A stretch of 64,000 bases of DNA from positions 310,001-374,000 of the forward strand of contig NZ_LRVM01000002.1 in the NCBI RefSeq assembly GCF_001571775.1, given 5' to 3'. The stretch is from Anaerotignum neopropionicum (lineage in GTDB: Bacteria; Bacillota; Clostridia; Lachnospirales; Anaerotignaceae). Under the pieces are notes generated by a model. That model was not told the origin of the DNA, ran no database searches, and was given only the letters and a program-made list of their open reading frames with translations. Made by a program: the position numbers and the translations under genes. Shown piece by piece: positions 51,427-60,697 of this stretch (position 1 is its first letter; each line of letters starts with the position of its first letter).

Positions 51427-54096
51427 ATGCCAAGGATAATTTTTAAATGTCCTTATCTAAAAGGCGGTAATAATACAGCACATCTATCCAATCTTGTAAA
51501 ATACATTGCAACAAGAAGTGGTGTACAAAAGTTTAGTGCTGAAAATAAAAATCTCCCTTCCACAAAAAAGCAGACAGAGCTTATCAGAAATATCTTAAAG
51601 GAGTTACCCGACAGTCAAAATTTATTTGAGTATGAAGATTATATTCAAAACAAAACAATTGAAAATGCATCTGACTTTATTTCCATTGCATTAGAACATA
51701 ACCTTGATATAGTGGCGAAAAAGGAAAATTATGTTGACTACATTGCCAACCGTCCAAGAGTTGAAAAATTGTCTTCCCATGGTTTGTTTACAAGCGGAGA
51801 TGATGAAATTATTCTCAGCAAGGTTGCTGATGAAGTATCCAATCATCAGGGGAATGTGTGGACACCTATCATATCACTTAGGCGAGAAGATGCTGTCAGT
51901 ACTGGGTTTGACCATGCAGAAAACTGGAAAAACTTTTTATCCCTTTATGCACCTACCATTGCAGAAAATTTGAAAATACCAATAGAGGACTTTAGATGGT
52001 ACGCAGCTTTTCATAATGAGAGTCATCATCCTCACATTCACATGATTTGTTATTCCACAGATATTCGCAGAGGGTATCTCACCAAGGAGGGCATCAAAAA
52101 TATCAAGTCGGGATTGTTGCTGTATATTTTTAAAAATGAAATGAGAAGCATCTATGAGAAGCAGAGCCAAAGGAGGGATAACCTAAAGGCAGAAAGCGAA
52201 AAATCACTGCTACAGTTGATTGCGGAAATGGAAACAGGCACAATACAAAATTCCAAAATGGAAGAACTGATTTTGCTTCTTACGGAAAAACTAAAGCACA
52301 CCACAGGTAAAAGAGTTTATGGATATTTGCAGCCAAATGTAAAAAGTATTGTGGACAGCATTGTAGATGAGCTTGCCAAAGATGAAAATGTGGCAAAGGC
52401 ATATAACCTTTGGTATGAAATGCGAAACGAGATACTTCTCAGTTATTCTGATAACCTGCCTGAACCATTGCAACTTTCAAAGCAAAAAGAGTTTAAATCC
52501 ATCAAGAATTTTATTATCACGGAAGTAGATAAACTCTCCAAAGATGAAATGGGCTTTTCGGAACCCCAAATAGGTGAAATGATTGATGACGAGAGGAGTA
52601 CGGATTCAATTTATAGCCAAGTGATTGAGGAGAATTCTTTTGAAGAAGAAATACTGCCCCTTATGGAAGTATCTGATTTCATGGAGGAATCCATTGATGA
52701 TGCCGTGGAAGAACAGTCTTTTCCCTATGTAAAATGGACGGAAGAATACAAGCAGGCTCGCAAGTTTTTGTTTGGTACAGAAGAACAAGAACCAGACTTT
52801 GAACAGGCGTGCATATTGTTGCAAGAAGAATCAGAAAAAGGAAATGCTCTTGCAACCTTTGACTTGGGACGGATATATGCAAATGGTCTCGGGGTTGAGA
52901 TTGATGATGAAAAGGCACAGGAATACTATGAAAATGCTCTTAATGATTTTCAGTTTGTAGAAAATAAAAAGCCTTGGAAATATACGCAATACCGTATCGG
53001 TAAGATGTATGCCATAGGTCTTGGGACAGAGCAGAATTATGAAGTGGCCGCAGATTGGTTTACAAAGTCGGCGAATCAGAAATATAAGTTTGCGGAATAT
53101 TCTCTTGGTGGGCAATATTTGCGTGGGCAGGGTGTGGAGCAAAACAATGAAAAATCATTCGAATTATATTTGCGTTCTGCGAAACAGGGTTTCCCATATG
53201 CCGATTTTGAAGTGGCGAAAATGTATCGTGATGCAATTGGTACAGACAAAAATGAAGGAGAAAGTAATGTTCATTTCAAAAAAGCCTTTATTGGTTTTAC
53301 CGCTTTGGAAAAGCAAAGCCACGATGATAAAATACTGTATCGCCTTGGGTGGATGTTGCAAAATGGCATCGGAACAGAGAAAGACATTTCAAAAGCAAAA
53401 GAATACTTTCAAAAATCCGCAAAGCTGGGAAATACTTTTGCATGCTATTCACTGGCTAAAATAATTCTTGGTGAAGAAAGTCCAACCGCAAAAGACGTAG
53501 AAACTGCTGTTGGGTATTTGAAAACGGCATCGGATAGCGGAAATCAGTTTGCACAGTATGCTCTTGCCAAGATTAATTTTGAGGGCAAACATATTACCCA
53601 GGATATTGCAAAAGCAGTGGAGTTGTTCACCCTCTCGGCAGAGCAGGATAATGAGTGGGCAGCTTATCGTCTTGGGAAAATCTATATCACCGAAGTAAAC
53701 TGTAAAAATATCTCTTCTGCTGTTCACTGGCTAACAAAATCATCCGAACATGGCAATCAATTTGCACAATATCAACTTGGCAAGATGTTTCTAATGGGAA
53801 AGGTTGTGCCAAGGGATAAAGAGACGGCAATAAAATGGTTTATGCTCTCGGCAGAGCAAGGCAATGAATATGCTCAATTTTTCCTTGACCACATAGAACA
53901 GTGGAGAGAGCCATCGGTAGGTTTACTTGCTACACGAGTGCTCCACCATATGAGTAAAGTATTTGAAGATAATATGCCTGTAGAGAAATCCTCAAGGGGA
54001 ATAACGATTGACAGCAAGTTACTCAGGAAAATGAAAGAGAAGAAAATGGCACAGGGTCATAAGGAAGATGACCAAGAACAGAATATGAGTTTGTAA
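51427..54096 (+). CDS. MobP-type relaxase with C-terminal Sel1 repeats
   Basis: The N-terminal 290 residues are a MobL/MobP3-type relaxase: 'HNESHHPHIHMICYS' (about residues 196-210) is the metal-binding His triad. The catalytic Tyr is probably among the Tyr of the first 130 residues. From about residue 445 to 850 there are about eleven Sel1/TPR-like repeats such as 'GNALATFDLGRIYANGLGVE' and 'GNQFAQYQLGKMFLMGKVV'. The repeats make a protein-binding superhelix, possibly for contact with VirD4. 889 residues. It nicks oriT and pilots the strand. Confidence 0.9.
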   Translation: MPRIIFKCPYLKGGNNTAHLSNLVKYIATRSGVQKFSAENKNLPSTKKQTELIRNILKELPDSQNLFEYEDYIQNKTIENASDFISIALEHNLDIVAKKENYVDYIANRPRVEKLSSHGLFTSGDDEIILSKVADEVSNHQGNVWTPIISLRREDAVSTGFDHAENWKNFLSLYAPTIAENLKIPIEDFRWYAAFHNESHHPHIHMICYSTDIRRGYLTKEGIKNIKSGLLLYIFKNEMRSIYEKQSQRRDNLKAESEKSLLQLIAEMETGTIQNSKMEELILLLTEKLKHTTGKRVYGYLQPNVKSIVDSIVDELAKDENVAKAYNLWYEMRNEILLSYSDNLPEPLQLSKQKEFKSIKNFIITEVDKLSKDEMGFSEPQIGEMIDDERSTDSIYSQVIEENSFEEEILPLMEVSDFMEESIDDAVEEQSFPYVKWTEEYKQARKFLFGTEEQEPDFEQACILLQEESEKGNALATFDLGRIYANGLGVEIDDEKAQEYYENALNDFQFVENKKPWKYTQYRIGKMYAIGLGTEQNYEVAADWFTKSANQKYKFAEYSLGGQYLRGQGVEQNNEKSFELYLRSAKQGFPYADFEVAKMYRDAIGTDKNEGESNVHFKKAFIGFTALEKQSHDDKILYRLGWMLQNGIGTEKDISKAKEYFQKSAKLGNTFACYSLAKIILGEESPTAKDVETAVGYLKTASDSGNQFAQYALAKINFEGKHITQDIAKAVELFTLSAEQDNEWAAYRLGKIYITEVNCKNISSAVHWLTKSSEHGNQFAQYQLGKMFLMGKVVPRDKETAIKWFMLSAEQGNEYAQFFLDHIEQWREPSVGLLATRVLHHMSKVFEDNMPVEKSSRGITIDSKLLRKMKEKKMAQGHKEDDQEQNMSL

Positions 54097-54180
54097 ATTT
54101 ACAAGGTGAGTCTATTAAATCTTTGGTGTAAATATAAAAGAACTTTTAATCAAATATGGAATCAAAATAAATATGTTTCT

Positions 54181-54214
54181 AACAGTCTTTCAAAATGAAG
54201 GGCTGTTATTTTTT
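54181..54214 (+). terminator. Terminator of the relaxase gene
   Basis: AACAGTCTTT...AAGGGCTGTT followed by ATTTTTTT. Confidence 0.65.
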
Positions 54215-54243
54215 TACCCTAAATCTATATAGAAAGGATTTTT

Positions 54244-54372
54244 ATGATGAAAAACAAGAAGAAAATTACTTATTGTTCGAAGGTATTAGAAAAACAGAAT
54301 GTGAAACCAAATAGGAAAGGCTGTCCCATCAAAAGGACAGCTTTTCATCGTAAAATCGGTAAAAAATCATAA
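54244..54372 (+). CDS. Possible 42-residue basic protein
   Basis: A frame starting ATG-ATG with AAAGGA upstream, Lys/Arg-rich with two Cys. It contains a GGCTGTCC/GGACAGC hairpin followed by TTTTC inside the coding sequence, so the region may instead be only a terminator or leader for the gene at 54386. Confidence 0.35.
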   Translation: MMKNKKKITYCSKVLEKQNVKPNRKGCPIKRTAFHRKIGKKS

Positions 54373-54385
54373 AGGAGGTATCGCT

Positions 54386-55330
54386 ATGGGTAAATACATT
54401 CATTTTACAGAGGAACAAAAGCAAAGAGCAAATGAAGTTGACCTTGAATATTTTCTTCATCAAAAAGGTGAAATTTTGCTTCCATCCGGCAGAGAAAAAC
54501 GGTTAAAAAGTGACCACAGTATTACTGTCAGAGGGAATGAATGGTATGACCATGCCAAAGAAAAAGGGGGGCTTGCTATTGACTTTGTGCAAAACTTTTA
54601 CGGGCTATCGTTTCCCGATGCGGTAACGATGCTCCTTGGTGGTGAGAGTGGTGAAGTCTATCATTGTGCAGAAAAGAAAGAAGAAATAAAAAAGCCGTTT
54701 GTACTGCCACCACAGAACAAAGATATGCGTAGAACGTTTGCCTATCTTATCAAGCACCGATGCATTGATAGTGATGTGGTGAGCTTTTTTGCAAAAGAAA
54801 AGTTGCTGTATGAAAGCTGTGAAAAATCGGCTGATGGTACAAAGGAATATCACAATGCAATTTTTGTAGGATTAGATGAAAATGGGGTGGCTCGACACGC
54901 ACATAAACGAGGAATCTACACAGAAGGTAAGAGCTACAAAGGAAATATTGACAGCAGTAATTCTTGTTACAGCTTTCATTTCTGTGGAACAAGTGACCAA
55001 CTCTATGTGTTTGAGGCACCTATCGACATGTTGTCTTTCATCAGCCTACATAAAAGCAGTGATTGGAAAAAGCACAGCTATGTTTCTCTTTGTGGACTTT
55101 CGGAACAGGCAATGCTGAAACAGTTGGAACTGAATCCTCAAATTAATAAAGTGGTGCTGTGCTTGGATAATGATAAAGCTGGCATTCAGGCGTGTGAGAA
55201 GTTTAAAAATCTATTATGCGAACAAGGTAAAATTGCTTCTCGTATTTCCCCTACACTTAAAGATTTTAATGAGGATTTGCAAGAGAGCATAAATGGGCAG
55301 CCACAAAGTTATGAAATAAAAATGGCATAA
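54386..55330 (+). CDS. DUF3991/Toprim protein (primase-like)
   Basis: An N-terminal DUF3991-like region with a CHC2-type zinc-finger relic ('DHSITVRGNEWYDHAKEKGGLAIDFVQNFYG') is followed by a Toprim domain: 'LYVFEAPIDMLSFISLH' (Glu motif) and 'KVVLCLDNDKAGIQACEKF' (D-x-D motif, about residue 265). Such proteins prime the transferred strand or process DNA ends. 314 residues. AAAGGAGG precedes the ATG. Confidence 0.88.
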   Translation: MGKYIHFTEEQKQRANEVDLEYFLHQKGEILLPSGREKRLKSDHSITVRGNEWYDHAKEKGGLAIDFVQNFYGLSFPDAVTMLLGGESGEVYHCAEKKEEIKKPFVLPPQNKDMRRTFAYLIKHRCIDSDVVSFFAKEKLLYESCEKSADGTKEYHNAIFVGLDENGVARHAHKRGIYTEGKSYKGNIDSSNSCYSFHFCGTSDQLYVFEAPIDMLSFISLHKSSDWKKHSYVSLCGLSEQAMLKQLELNPQINKVVLCLDNDKAGIQACEKFKNLLCEQGKIASRISPTLKDFNEDLQESINGQPQSYEIKMA

Positions 55331-55334
55331 AAAT

Positions 55335-55368
55335 AAGCAGAGGGAGTTCAAAAAACACCCTCTGCTTC
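55335..55368. terminator. Shared terminator between convergent genes
   Basis: AGCAGAGGG...CCCTCTGCTT, between the rightward Toprim gene and the leftward MBL-fold gene. Confidence 0.7.
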
Positions 55369-55397
55369 TAAAGTTTCTACTTTATAAAAAAATTAGT

Positions 55398-56213
55398 TTA
55401 TAATCTATCTAGCATTTCAAAACTTAATGTTTGAAACACCGTACAATATTTTTGAAATGCGTCTTGCCCTATAATATAAATATTTGGCATATAGGACATT
55501 CTTTTTTTCGAATACAAAATTCGCTCTAGCCCATTATCAATGGCGGTATGATTGCTTAACGCTACATCCACTTTTTTGTTATTTGCCTCACGAATAAAAT
55601 AGTCTAGGGATTTTAGATATTGTTCAACTCCATTCTTAGTCCATGGAGGAGTAGTGCCGCCCCATAGTGCTGCCATATGAGTTTCGCCAGCTTCTTTCAC
55701 TGGGAATATATAACTTAAGCATCCGGGAGTATGGCCTGGAGTACCGTAAACATATATTGTCTTATCGCCAAGGGTTATGGTATCTCCATCTTGTATATAA
55801 GTATCAATCTGATAATTTTTCCACGTTTCTGGGCGTTCGGGTTTCGTCGGATGTTCTTTCCAAAAGATATCATCCACTTCAGAAAGATATGTTTCTGCGT
55901 TATATGTTTCTACAAAGTACTTTCCGCAACCGGTATGATCAACATGTCCGTGTGTTAAGACTAATTTCTTTATGGTATCTGGATTCCAACCTACAGATTT
56001 AATCGCATCTACTATCGCATCAAAAACTATTTTTGCTGGCCAAATAGCATCTATCACTATCAGTCCATCATTGGTTTTTAATACGAAACAATTAGTTTCT
56101 TTTTGCGCAATAATTAGTAAATCATCAAAAATGAGAGCATGGGTAAAAAATGACATATCCTCCATTGCTTTGATGGTTTCTTTTGTGATGATTGGTTTGT
56201 TTAATCTATTCAT
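55398..56213 (-). CDS. MBL-fold metallo-hydrolase
   Basis: 'LVLTHGHVDHTGCGKYF' (about residues 87-103) is the H-x-H-x-D-H motif, with 'GTPGHTPGCLSY' (metal His) and 'ALSNHTAID' completing the zinc site of a metallo-beta-lactamase fold. 271 residues with a usual N-terminal 'NCFVLKTNDGLIVIDA'. The substrate is not evident; relatives include lactonases and thioesterases. It is leftward between two rightward transfer genes, so it is cargo. GAGGAG precedes the ATG. 56214-56462 shows no further gene. Confidence 0.9.
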   Translation of the reverse strand: MNRLNKPIITKETIKAMEDMSFFTHALIFDDLLIIAQKETNCFVLKTNDGLIVIDAIWPAKIVFDAIVDAIKSVGWNPDTIKKLVLTHGHVDHTGCGKYFVETYNAETYLSEVDDIFWKEHPTKPERPETWKNYQIDTYIQDGDTITLGDKTIYVYGTPGHTPGCLSYIFPVKEAGETHMAALWGGTTPPWTKNGVEQYLKSLDYFIREANNKKVDVALSNHTAIDNGLERILYSKKRMSYMPNIYIIGQDAFQKYCTVFQTLSFEMLDRL

Positions 56214-56462
56214 TTTTGATTGCTCCTCTGTACAATTTATTTTAAAGTCATACAGAGGGTAAACGATTCTTTGGGTGCATTTTTAAATATATTTTCATGA
56301 TTCACCTCACGATATCTATCTTTATATACTGATTTAAACATACTCCATTCATCTACAAAAAATTATACTTTGAAAAATGGAGATTATCTTCAATAACTAA
56401 TTGCAATGCAATTGCTTTTTAACATTATACTGCAAAAAAATTGAAAAAGAAAGGAACCCTTT

Positions 56463-58283
56463 ATGAACGAACAAATTACTATTTTAATATCAGTGACTGC
56501 TTTAATGTTTATGGTCATTGGCGGACTATCTCTCATTGCCCATTACTATACACTTAATGGAATCAAATCTAAAACCGTAGGTGACGGTCAGTACGGTGTC
56601 GCAAGGTTTGCAACCAAAAAGGAAATTATTAATATTTATCATCCTGTAGCATTTCAAGTTGCTAAATGGAGAAAAGGGGAAAACCTTCCAACGGAGCAAG
56701 GCTTAGTTATCGGTTCAACTGGGAAAAAGAGTGCGGTTACTGCACTTGTAGACACAGGCGATGTACACTGCTTAATGATTGGTGCTGCGGGTGTTGGTAA
56801 AACTGCATTTTTCCTTTATCCAAACCTAGAATATGCCTGTGCCAGTGGTATGAGCTTCATTACTACCGATACCAAGGGGGATCTCGCTCGAAACTACGGA
56901 TCCATCGCAAAAGAGAATTACGGATATAACATTACTGTTCTTGATTTGCGTAATCCTACACGCAGTGACGGAAACAATCTTCTGCATCTGGTAAATAAAT
57001 ATATGGATTTGTATCGACAAGATAATGCCAACTTTTCCGCAAGGGCAAAGGCTGAAAAGTATGCAAAGATTATTTCCAAAACGATTGTATCCCCCGATGG
57101 CAATAATGCCGCAATGGGGCAAAATGCATTTTTCTATGATGCTGCAGAGGGGCTTCTTACAGCGGTGATATTACTCATTGCAGAATACTTACCACCAACT
57201 GAGATTGACGGACAGTTAGTAGATAAAAGACATATTGTTTCTGTGTTTAAGATGGTTCAAGATCTAATGGCACCAAGTCAAGTGAAGGGGAAGAGTCAAT
57301 TTCAGCTTTTAATGGACAAACTGCCATCAAACCATAAAGCAAAATGGTTTGCCGGAGCGGCACTTAACTCAGCGGAACAAGCAATGGCATCTGTGCTCTC
57401 CACAGTATTGTCACGTCTCAATGCATTTTTAGATACAGAAATGGAACAGATTCTTTGTTTTCATTCATCCATTGATGCTGAAACTTTCTGTAAAGAAAAA
57501 TCGGCAATATTTCTTATACTCCCAGAAGAGGACAACACAAAATATTTTATGGTGTCATTATTCTTACAGCAGTTCTATCGTGAAATGCTTGTGGTAGCAG
57601 ATGAACACGGCGGTAAACTTCCTAACCGTGTGATGATTTATGCTGATGAGATTGGAACGATACCCAAAATTGAATCATTTGAAATGATGTTGTCTGCGGG
57701 TCGGTCTCGAAGAATATCTGTTGTCCCAATTATTCAATCCTTTGCCCAGCTTGATAAAAACTATGGCAAAGAAGGTAGTGAGATTATTACGGACAATTGT
57801 CAGCTGACGATTTTCGGTGGCTTTGCACCTAACTCCGAGACAGCTCAAGTGCTATCCAAAGCGTTGGGTAGCAGAACTGTAATGAGTGGCAGTATCAGTC
57901 GTGGTAAAAATGATCCGTCACAATCTTTGCAGATGATAGAAAGACCGCTCTTAACCGCAGATGAACTAAAGTCATTGCCAAAGGGCAGCTTTGTAGTAAT
58001 GAAAACAGGAGCTCATCCTATTCAGACGAAGTTAAGGTTATTTCTTGATTGGGGCATTACTTTTGAAAAACCATATGAATCTGAGGAAAAATCACATCGT
58101 AGGGTTTACTATGCAGACAAAGAAGAATTAGAGCAGAACATTATCAAATCCTTTTGCTCCATTGATGTTGAAGATGAGTCCGTATTTACTGCAAATAAGA
58201 AACATGGAGGTTTAAATAATACTGCTACAACGGGGCATGCAGAAGTAGTCGTATCAAAAGGCAAAGCGGTATTTAAACCGTAA
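56463..58283 (+). CDS. VirD4/TraG-type coupling protein
   Basis: An N-terminal membrane segment is followed by Walker A 'GAAGVGKTAFFLYPNLEYA' (about residues 106-124), 'TTDTKGDLARNYG', Walker B 'VMIYADEIGTIPKIESFE' and 'IIQSFAQLDKNYG'. These define the T4CP family, which joins the relaxosome to the secretion channel. 606 residues. AAAGGAA precedes the ATG. Confidence 0.93.
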   Translation: MNEQITILISVTALMFMVIGGLSLIAHYYTLNGIKSKTVGDGQYGVARFATKKEIINIYHPVAFQVAKWRKGENLPTEQGLVIGSTGKKSAVTALVDTGDVHCLMIGAAGVGKTAFFLYPNLEYACASGMSFITTDTKGDLARNYGSIAKENYGYNITVLDLRNPTRSDGNNLLHLVNKYMDLYRQDNANFSARAKAEKYAKIISKTIVSPDGNNAAMGQNAFFYDAAEGLLTAVILLIAEYLPPTEIDGQLVDKRHIVSVFKMVQDLMAPSQVKGKSQFQLLMDKLPSNHKAKWFAGAALNSAEQAMASVLSTVLSRLNAFLDTEMEQILCFHSSIDAETFCKEKSAIFLILPEEDNTKYFMVSLFLQQFYREMLVVADEHGGKLPNRVMIYADEIGTIPKIESFEMMLSAGRSRRISVVPIIQSFAQLDKNYGKEGSEIITDNCQLTIFGGFAPNSETAQVLSKALGSRTVMSGSISRGKNDPSQSLQMIERPLLTADELKSLPKGSFVVMKTGAHPIQTKLRLFLDWGITFEKPYESEEKSHRRVYYADKEELEQNIIKSFCSIDVEDESVFTANKKHGGLNNTATTGHAEVVVSKGKAVFKP

Positions 58284-58297
58284 GAAAGAGGGGGAAT

Positions 58298-58561
58298 ATG
58301 AGCTTTTTCGGAAATCTTTATCGTGAGGATTTGCCATCAAGGGCAAAGATTGTCTACATGTATTTAAAGGACCGCAGTAATAAGGATGGGGAATGCTGGC
58401 CGGCTGTCAAAACAATTGCAAAAGACACCTCAATGTCAATCAGTACCGTAAAAAGAGCCATAGCGGATTTAATTCGTTATGGCTTGCTTTCTAAAGAATA
58501 TCGATACAGAGAAAACGGAAGTCACACTTCCAATCGATATTTTTTGAAAGAGCAGAAATAG
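58298..58561 (+). CDS. Helix-turn-helix protein, replication-initiator-like
   Basis: 'SRAKIVYMYLKDRSNKDGECWPAVKTIAKDTSMSISTVKRAIADLIRYGLL' is a winged HTH_36 domain as found in initiator-like proteins of plasmids and elements. 87 residues. It begins 14 bases after the VirD4 stop (GAGGGGG upstream), so they are in one operon. Role unknown. 58562-58734 shows no clear gene. Confidence 0.85.
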   Translation: MSFFGNLYREDLPSRAKIVYMYLKDRSNKDGECWPAVKTIAKDTSMSISTVKRAIADLIRYGLLSKEYRYRENGSHTSNRYFLKEQK

Positions 58562-58734
58562 TAAGAGGATGCCTGAATTTTGAAAATAAAAAACTTTCCG
58601 CCTAGAGGGTAATAGGTCTGATTTATGAACGCAGCCTATGTTCATAGTGAACTATCCAGAAGGAGTCACTTTAAGAATAATTTATAGCAGAGAAAGAAAT
58701 TTAACTAAAGAATAAGAGAAAGAAAAAAGATGAT

Positions 58735-59139
58735 TTAAGGTCTTAATTTCTTTGAACTATATTTTTTACTAACTTTCTTTGAATCCCAATAAGCTTGCTG
58801 TAGTGCTTGCATAAGAGCATCTTTTTCTGCTTCTGACAATTCACAACCTGTAAATAAACCTCGTATCTCAGCCACTAATTCATGAGCTGGTTTTGGACAT
58901 TGAATATCGTATTTTTCTTTGGTTTCCCCAATAAAATCTTCATCTTCCGTGAGTAAATAATTTACGTCAATATGAAAACAATCTGCAAGGATGGCATATA
59001 TATCTCTTCTTTTGGGGTAGCTTTTCCCAGTTTCATAGCTGATTACTGTGCGTAGTGAAACACCAAGTTGTTTTGCTAAGTCCGTTTGTGTAAGCCCTTT
59101 ATCCTTTCGCAAATTTTTAACTTTCTCTCCAAACTTCAT
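58735..59139 (-). CDS. Xre-family repressor
   Basis: The N-terminal HTH is clear: 'KNLRKDKGLTQTDLAKQLGVSLRTVISYETGKSYPKR', followed by 'YAILADCFHIDVNYLLTEDED' as in SlrR/Tn916 Orf-type repressors. The C-terminal half is acidic with a short basic end. TAGGAGG precedes the ATG. It is transcribed towards the transfer genes' end and faces the 59343 gene; it should be the repressor of the face-to-face promoters between them. Confidence 0.92.
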   Translation of the reverse strand: MKFGEKVKNLRKDKGLTQTDLAKQLGVSLRTVISYETGKSYPKRRDIYAILADCFHIDVNYLLTEDEDFIGETKEKYDIQCPKPAHELVAEIRGLFTGCELSEAEKDALMQALQQAYWDSKKVSKKYSSKKLRP

Positions 59140-59190
59140 ATAATCCTCCTAATATTCAAAGCAAAATATCACGAAATATGTTGTATTGTA

Positions 59191-59219
59191 TTGACAAATA
59201 AAGGAAATCTTCATATAAT
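59191..59219 (+). promoter_or_regulatory. Consensus promoter with operator, towards 59343 gene
   Basis: TTGACA (59191-59196), 17-base spacer, TATAAT (59214-59219), a full consensus. The inverted repeat CTTCATAT-N8-ATATGAAG (59209-59232) overlaps the -10 and the start point, a strong candidate operator. Confidence 0.85.
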
Positions 59220-59247
59220 AATTGATATGAAGATAAACTGCACAATA

Positions 59248-59276
59248 ATATTACTTTAATCTTCATAGTTTGTCAA
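59248..59276 (-). promoter_or_regulatory. Promoter of the Xre repressor gene
   Basis: Minus strand TTGACA (59276-59271), 17-base spacer, TAATAT (59253-59248). The spacer includes another CTTCATA half-site (59261-59267). The two promoters face each other, so the first transcripts overlap. Confidence 0.75.
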
Positions 59277-59342
59277 TCAATTTAACGATATGGGGGAGTA
59301 TTACTGATCATAAAGTATACTAATTAAAAACGGAGGTCTGCT

Positions 59343-59942
59343 ATGAGAGTTACCAGAACAATGAGAAATATTTCGCTTATGTATGAAGGCATGAATCTTG
59401 ATGAAGAGCAAGTTTTTCATAAGTCTAAGTTGCTGTTGGATATTTATCGTGATGTTGTATGGAAAACTCTGAAAGAGGTCGAATACATAAAAGATGTATG
59501 TGAATCTTATTATAGCAATGATTTAAATGCTGCGTTAACATATTTATCTGACTTTGCACCATCAGAGCAAAGAGCGGACTTCAAGGATAGGGTTTCATAT
59601 ATATTTGAAACTTCATGGATGATTGAGCTTATTGATACGGCAATGATTAAAATATATGATTACCCTGTGCACGGAAAGCTTTATCATGAAATATTATCAA
59701 AATGCTATATAAATTCTAACACACTAAACGAACATGAATTGCTTGAATGCTTAATGATGGAAAGAACGAGCTTTTATGTAAGAAAAAAAGAAGCAATTAA
59801 GTTATTTGGTGTTGCACTTTGGGGGTATGCACTTCCAAAATATAAGTCTGTTTTAACTAACAACTTCGGAGAAGAAGATAATAATAGCTTCTTTAAAAAA
59901 GAAGATAAAATTCAGACACAGTGCGAACTTAGTGCATACTAA
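59343..59942 (+). CDS. Hypothetical protein under the Xre-controlled promoter
   Basis: The 199-residue protein is mostly helical, with 'MRNISLMYEGMNLDEEQVF' at the start and 'LLECLMMERTSFYVRKKEAIKLFGVALWGYALPK' near the end. The latter recalls ArpU/RinA-type late regulators of phages. GGAGG precedes the ATG. By position it is a likely early regulator or effector of element induction. The function is uncertain. Confidence 0.55.
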   Translation: MRVTRTMRNISLMYEGMNLDEEQVFHKSKLLLDIYRDVVWKTLKEVEYIKDVCESYYSNDLNAALTYLSDFAPSEQRADFKDRVSYIFETSWMIELIDTAMIKIYDYPVHGKLYHEILSKCYINSNTLNEHELLECLMMERTSFYVRKKEAIKLFGVALWGYALPKYKSVLTNNFGEEDNNSFFKKEDKIQTQCELSAY

Positions 59943-60017
59943 CCACGTACTGACTTTGAACATTGCATAACTTATAATCTGTATTGTGGGATGGGTACGA
60001 AATAAAATAATAGATAA

Positions 60018-60048
60018 GCCTCGACTATAATTAGTCGGGGCTTTTTTA
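60018..60048 (+). terminator. First of two tandem terminators
   Basis: AGCCTCGACT...AGTCGGGGCT followed by TTTTTT, then ATGCCCATTTTT. Confidence 0.75.
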
Positions 60049-60080
60049 TGCCCATTTTTCATAATACGGCTATAAGAGAG

Positions 60081-60117
60081 CCGAGAGTGACAGAAATGTT
60101 ATTCTCGGCTTTTTTTG
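60081..60117 (+). terminator. Second of two tandem terminators
   Basis: GCCGAGA...TCTCGGC followed by TTTTTTT, then GTGCCCATTTTT. The ATGCCC/GTGCCCATTTTT repeat after both suggests a duplicated leader unit ahead of the sigma-like gene. Confidence 0.75.
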
Positions 60118-60230
60118 TGCCCATTTTTAGGAGGGAAAATGGAAAAGTCCAATCGTTTGTTCCGGTGTCGCTCTCCACCTTTCTGATTTTGATTTCAGGT
60201 ATTTCAAAATTTAGAAACGGAGGGAAGCAA

Positions 60231-60680
60231 ATGGCGGCAAATAAAAGGATACCAAATTATAAAAAGATGTATCCAAGTGCAAATGATGAAGTTATAAAGG
60301 TTCTAAAACAAGGGGCAAGAAAAGCTATTTATCAAGAGTATGACTTAAAGTGTGAAACTTTTATAGTAGATGAAGCCCAGGAAAAGGTTTATTTTGTTCC
60401 AAGCAGAGAGGATTCATTAGAGCGTTTAATGGAATCGGGAGTACAATTCTGTGATGAGGGAGCCACTGTGGAAGAATTAGCAATTGAGGAAGTTATGATT
60501 GAAAAGCTTCTTGTAAATTTTAAATTTCTTACCTTGGAAGAGCTGGAGCTGATAAATGCTCTTTTTTATGAGGAGAAAAGTGAACGTGAATACGCAGAAA
60601 GATTAGGGGTTTATCACAATGCGGTACATAAGAGAAAGAAAAGAATTATTAAAAAACTAAAATATTTAATGACAAAATAA
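60231..60680 (+). CDS. Sigma-70-like region 4 protein
   Basis: ATG 60231 has GGAGGGAAG upstream. The C-terminal 60 residues read 'FLTLEELELINALFYEEKSEREYAERLGVYHNAVHKRKKRIIKKLK', a sigma region-4-type helix-turn-helix. The N-terminal 80 residues are of the element-sigma type without region 2. 149 residues. It may act as an activator or sigma-like factor for excision or transfer genes. It is preceded by two tandem terminators and followed by a very strong one. Confidence 0.8.
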   Translation: MAANKRIPNYKKMYPSANDEVIKVLKQGARKAIYQEYDLKCETFIVDEAQEKVYFVPSREDSLERLMESGVQFCDEGATVEELAIEEVMIEKLLVNFKFLTLEELELINALFYEEKSEREYAERLGVYHNAVHKRKKRIIKKLKYLMTK

Positions 60681-60697
60681 ATATTCTGGGTGTGCAC

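Noticed and set aside
58621-58690. About 20-codon frame starting MNAAYVHSEL
   Set aside because: No ribosome site and no similarity; region left as unannotated.
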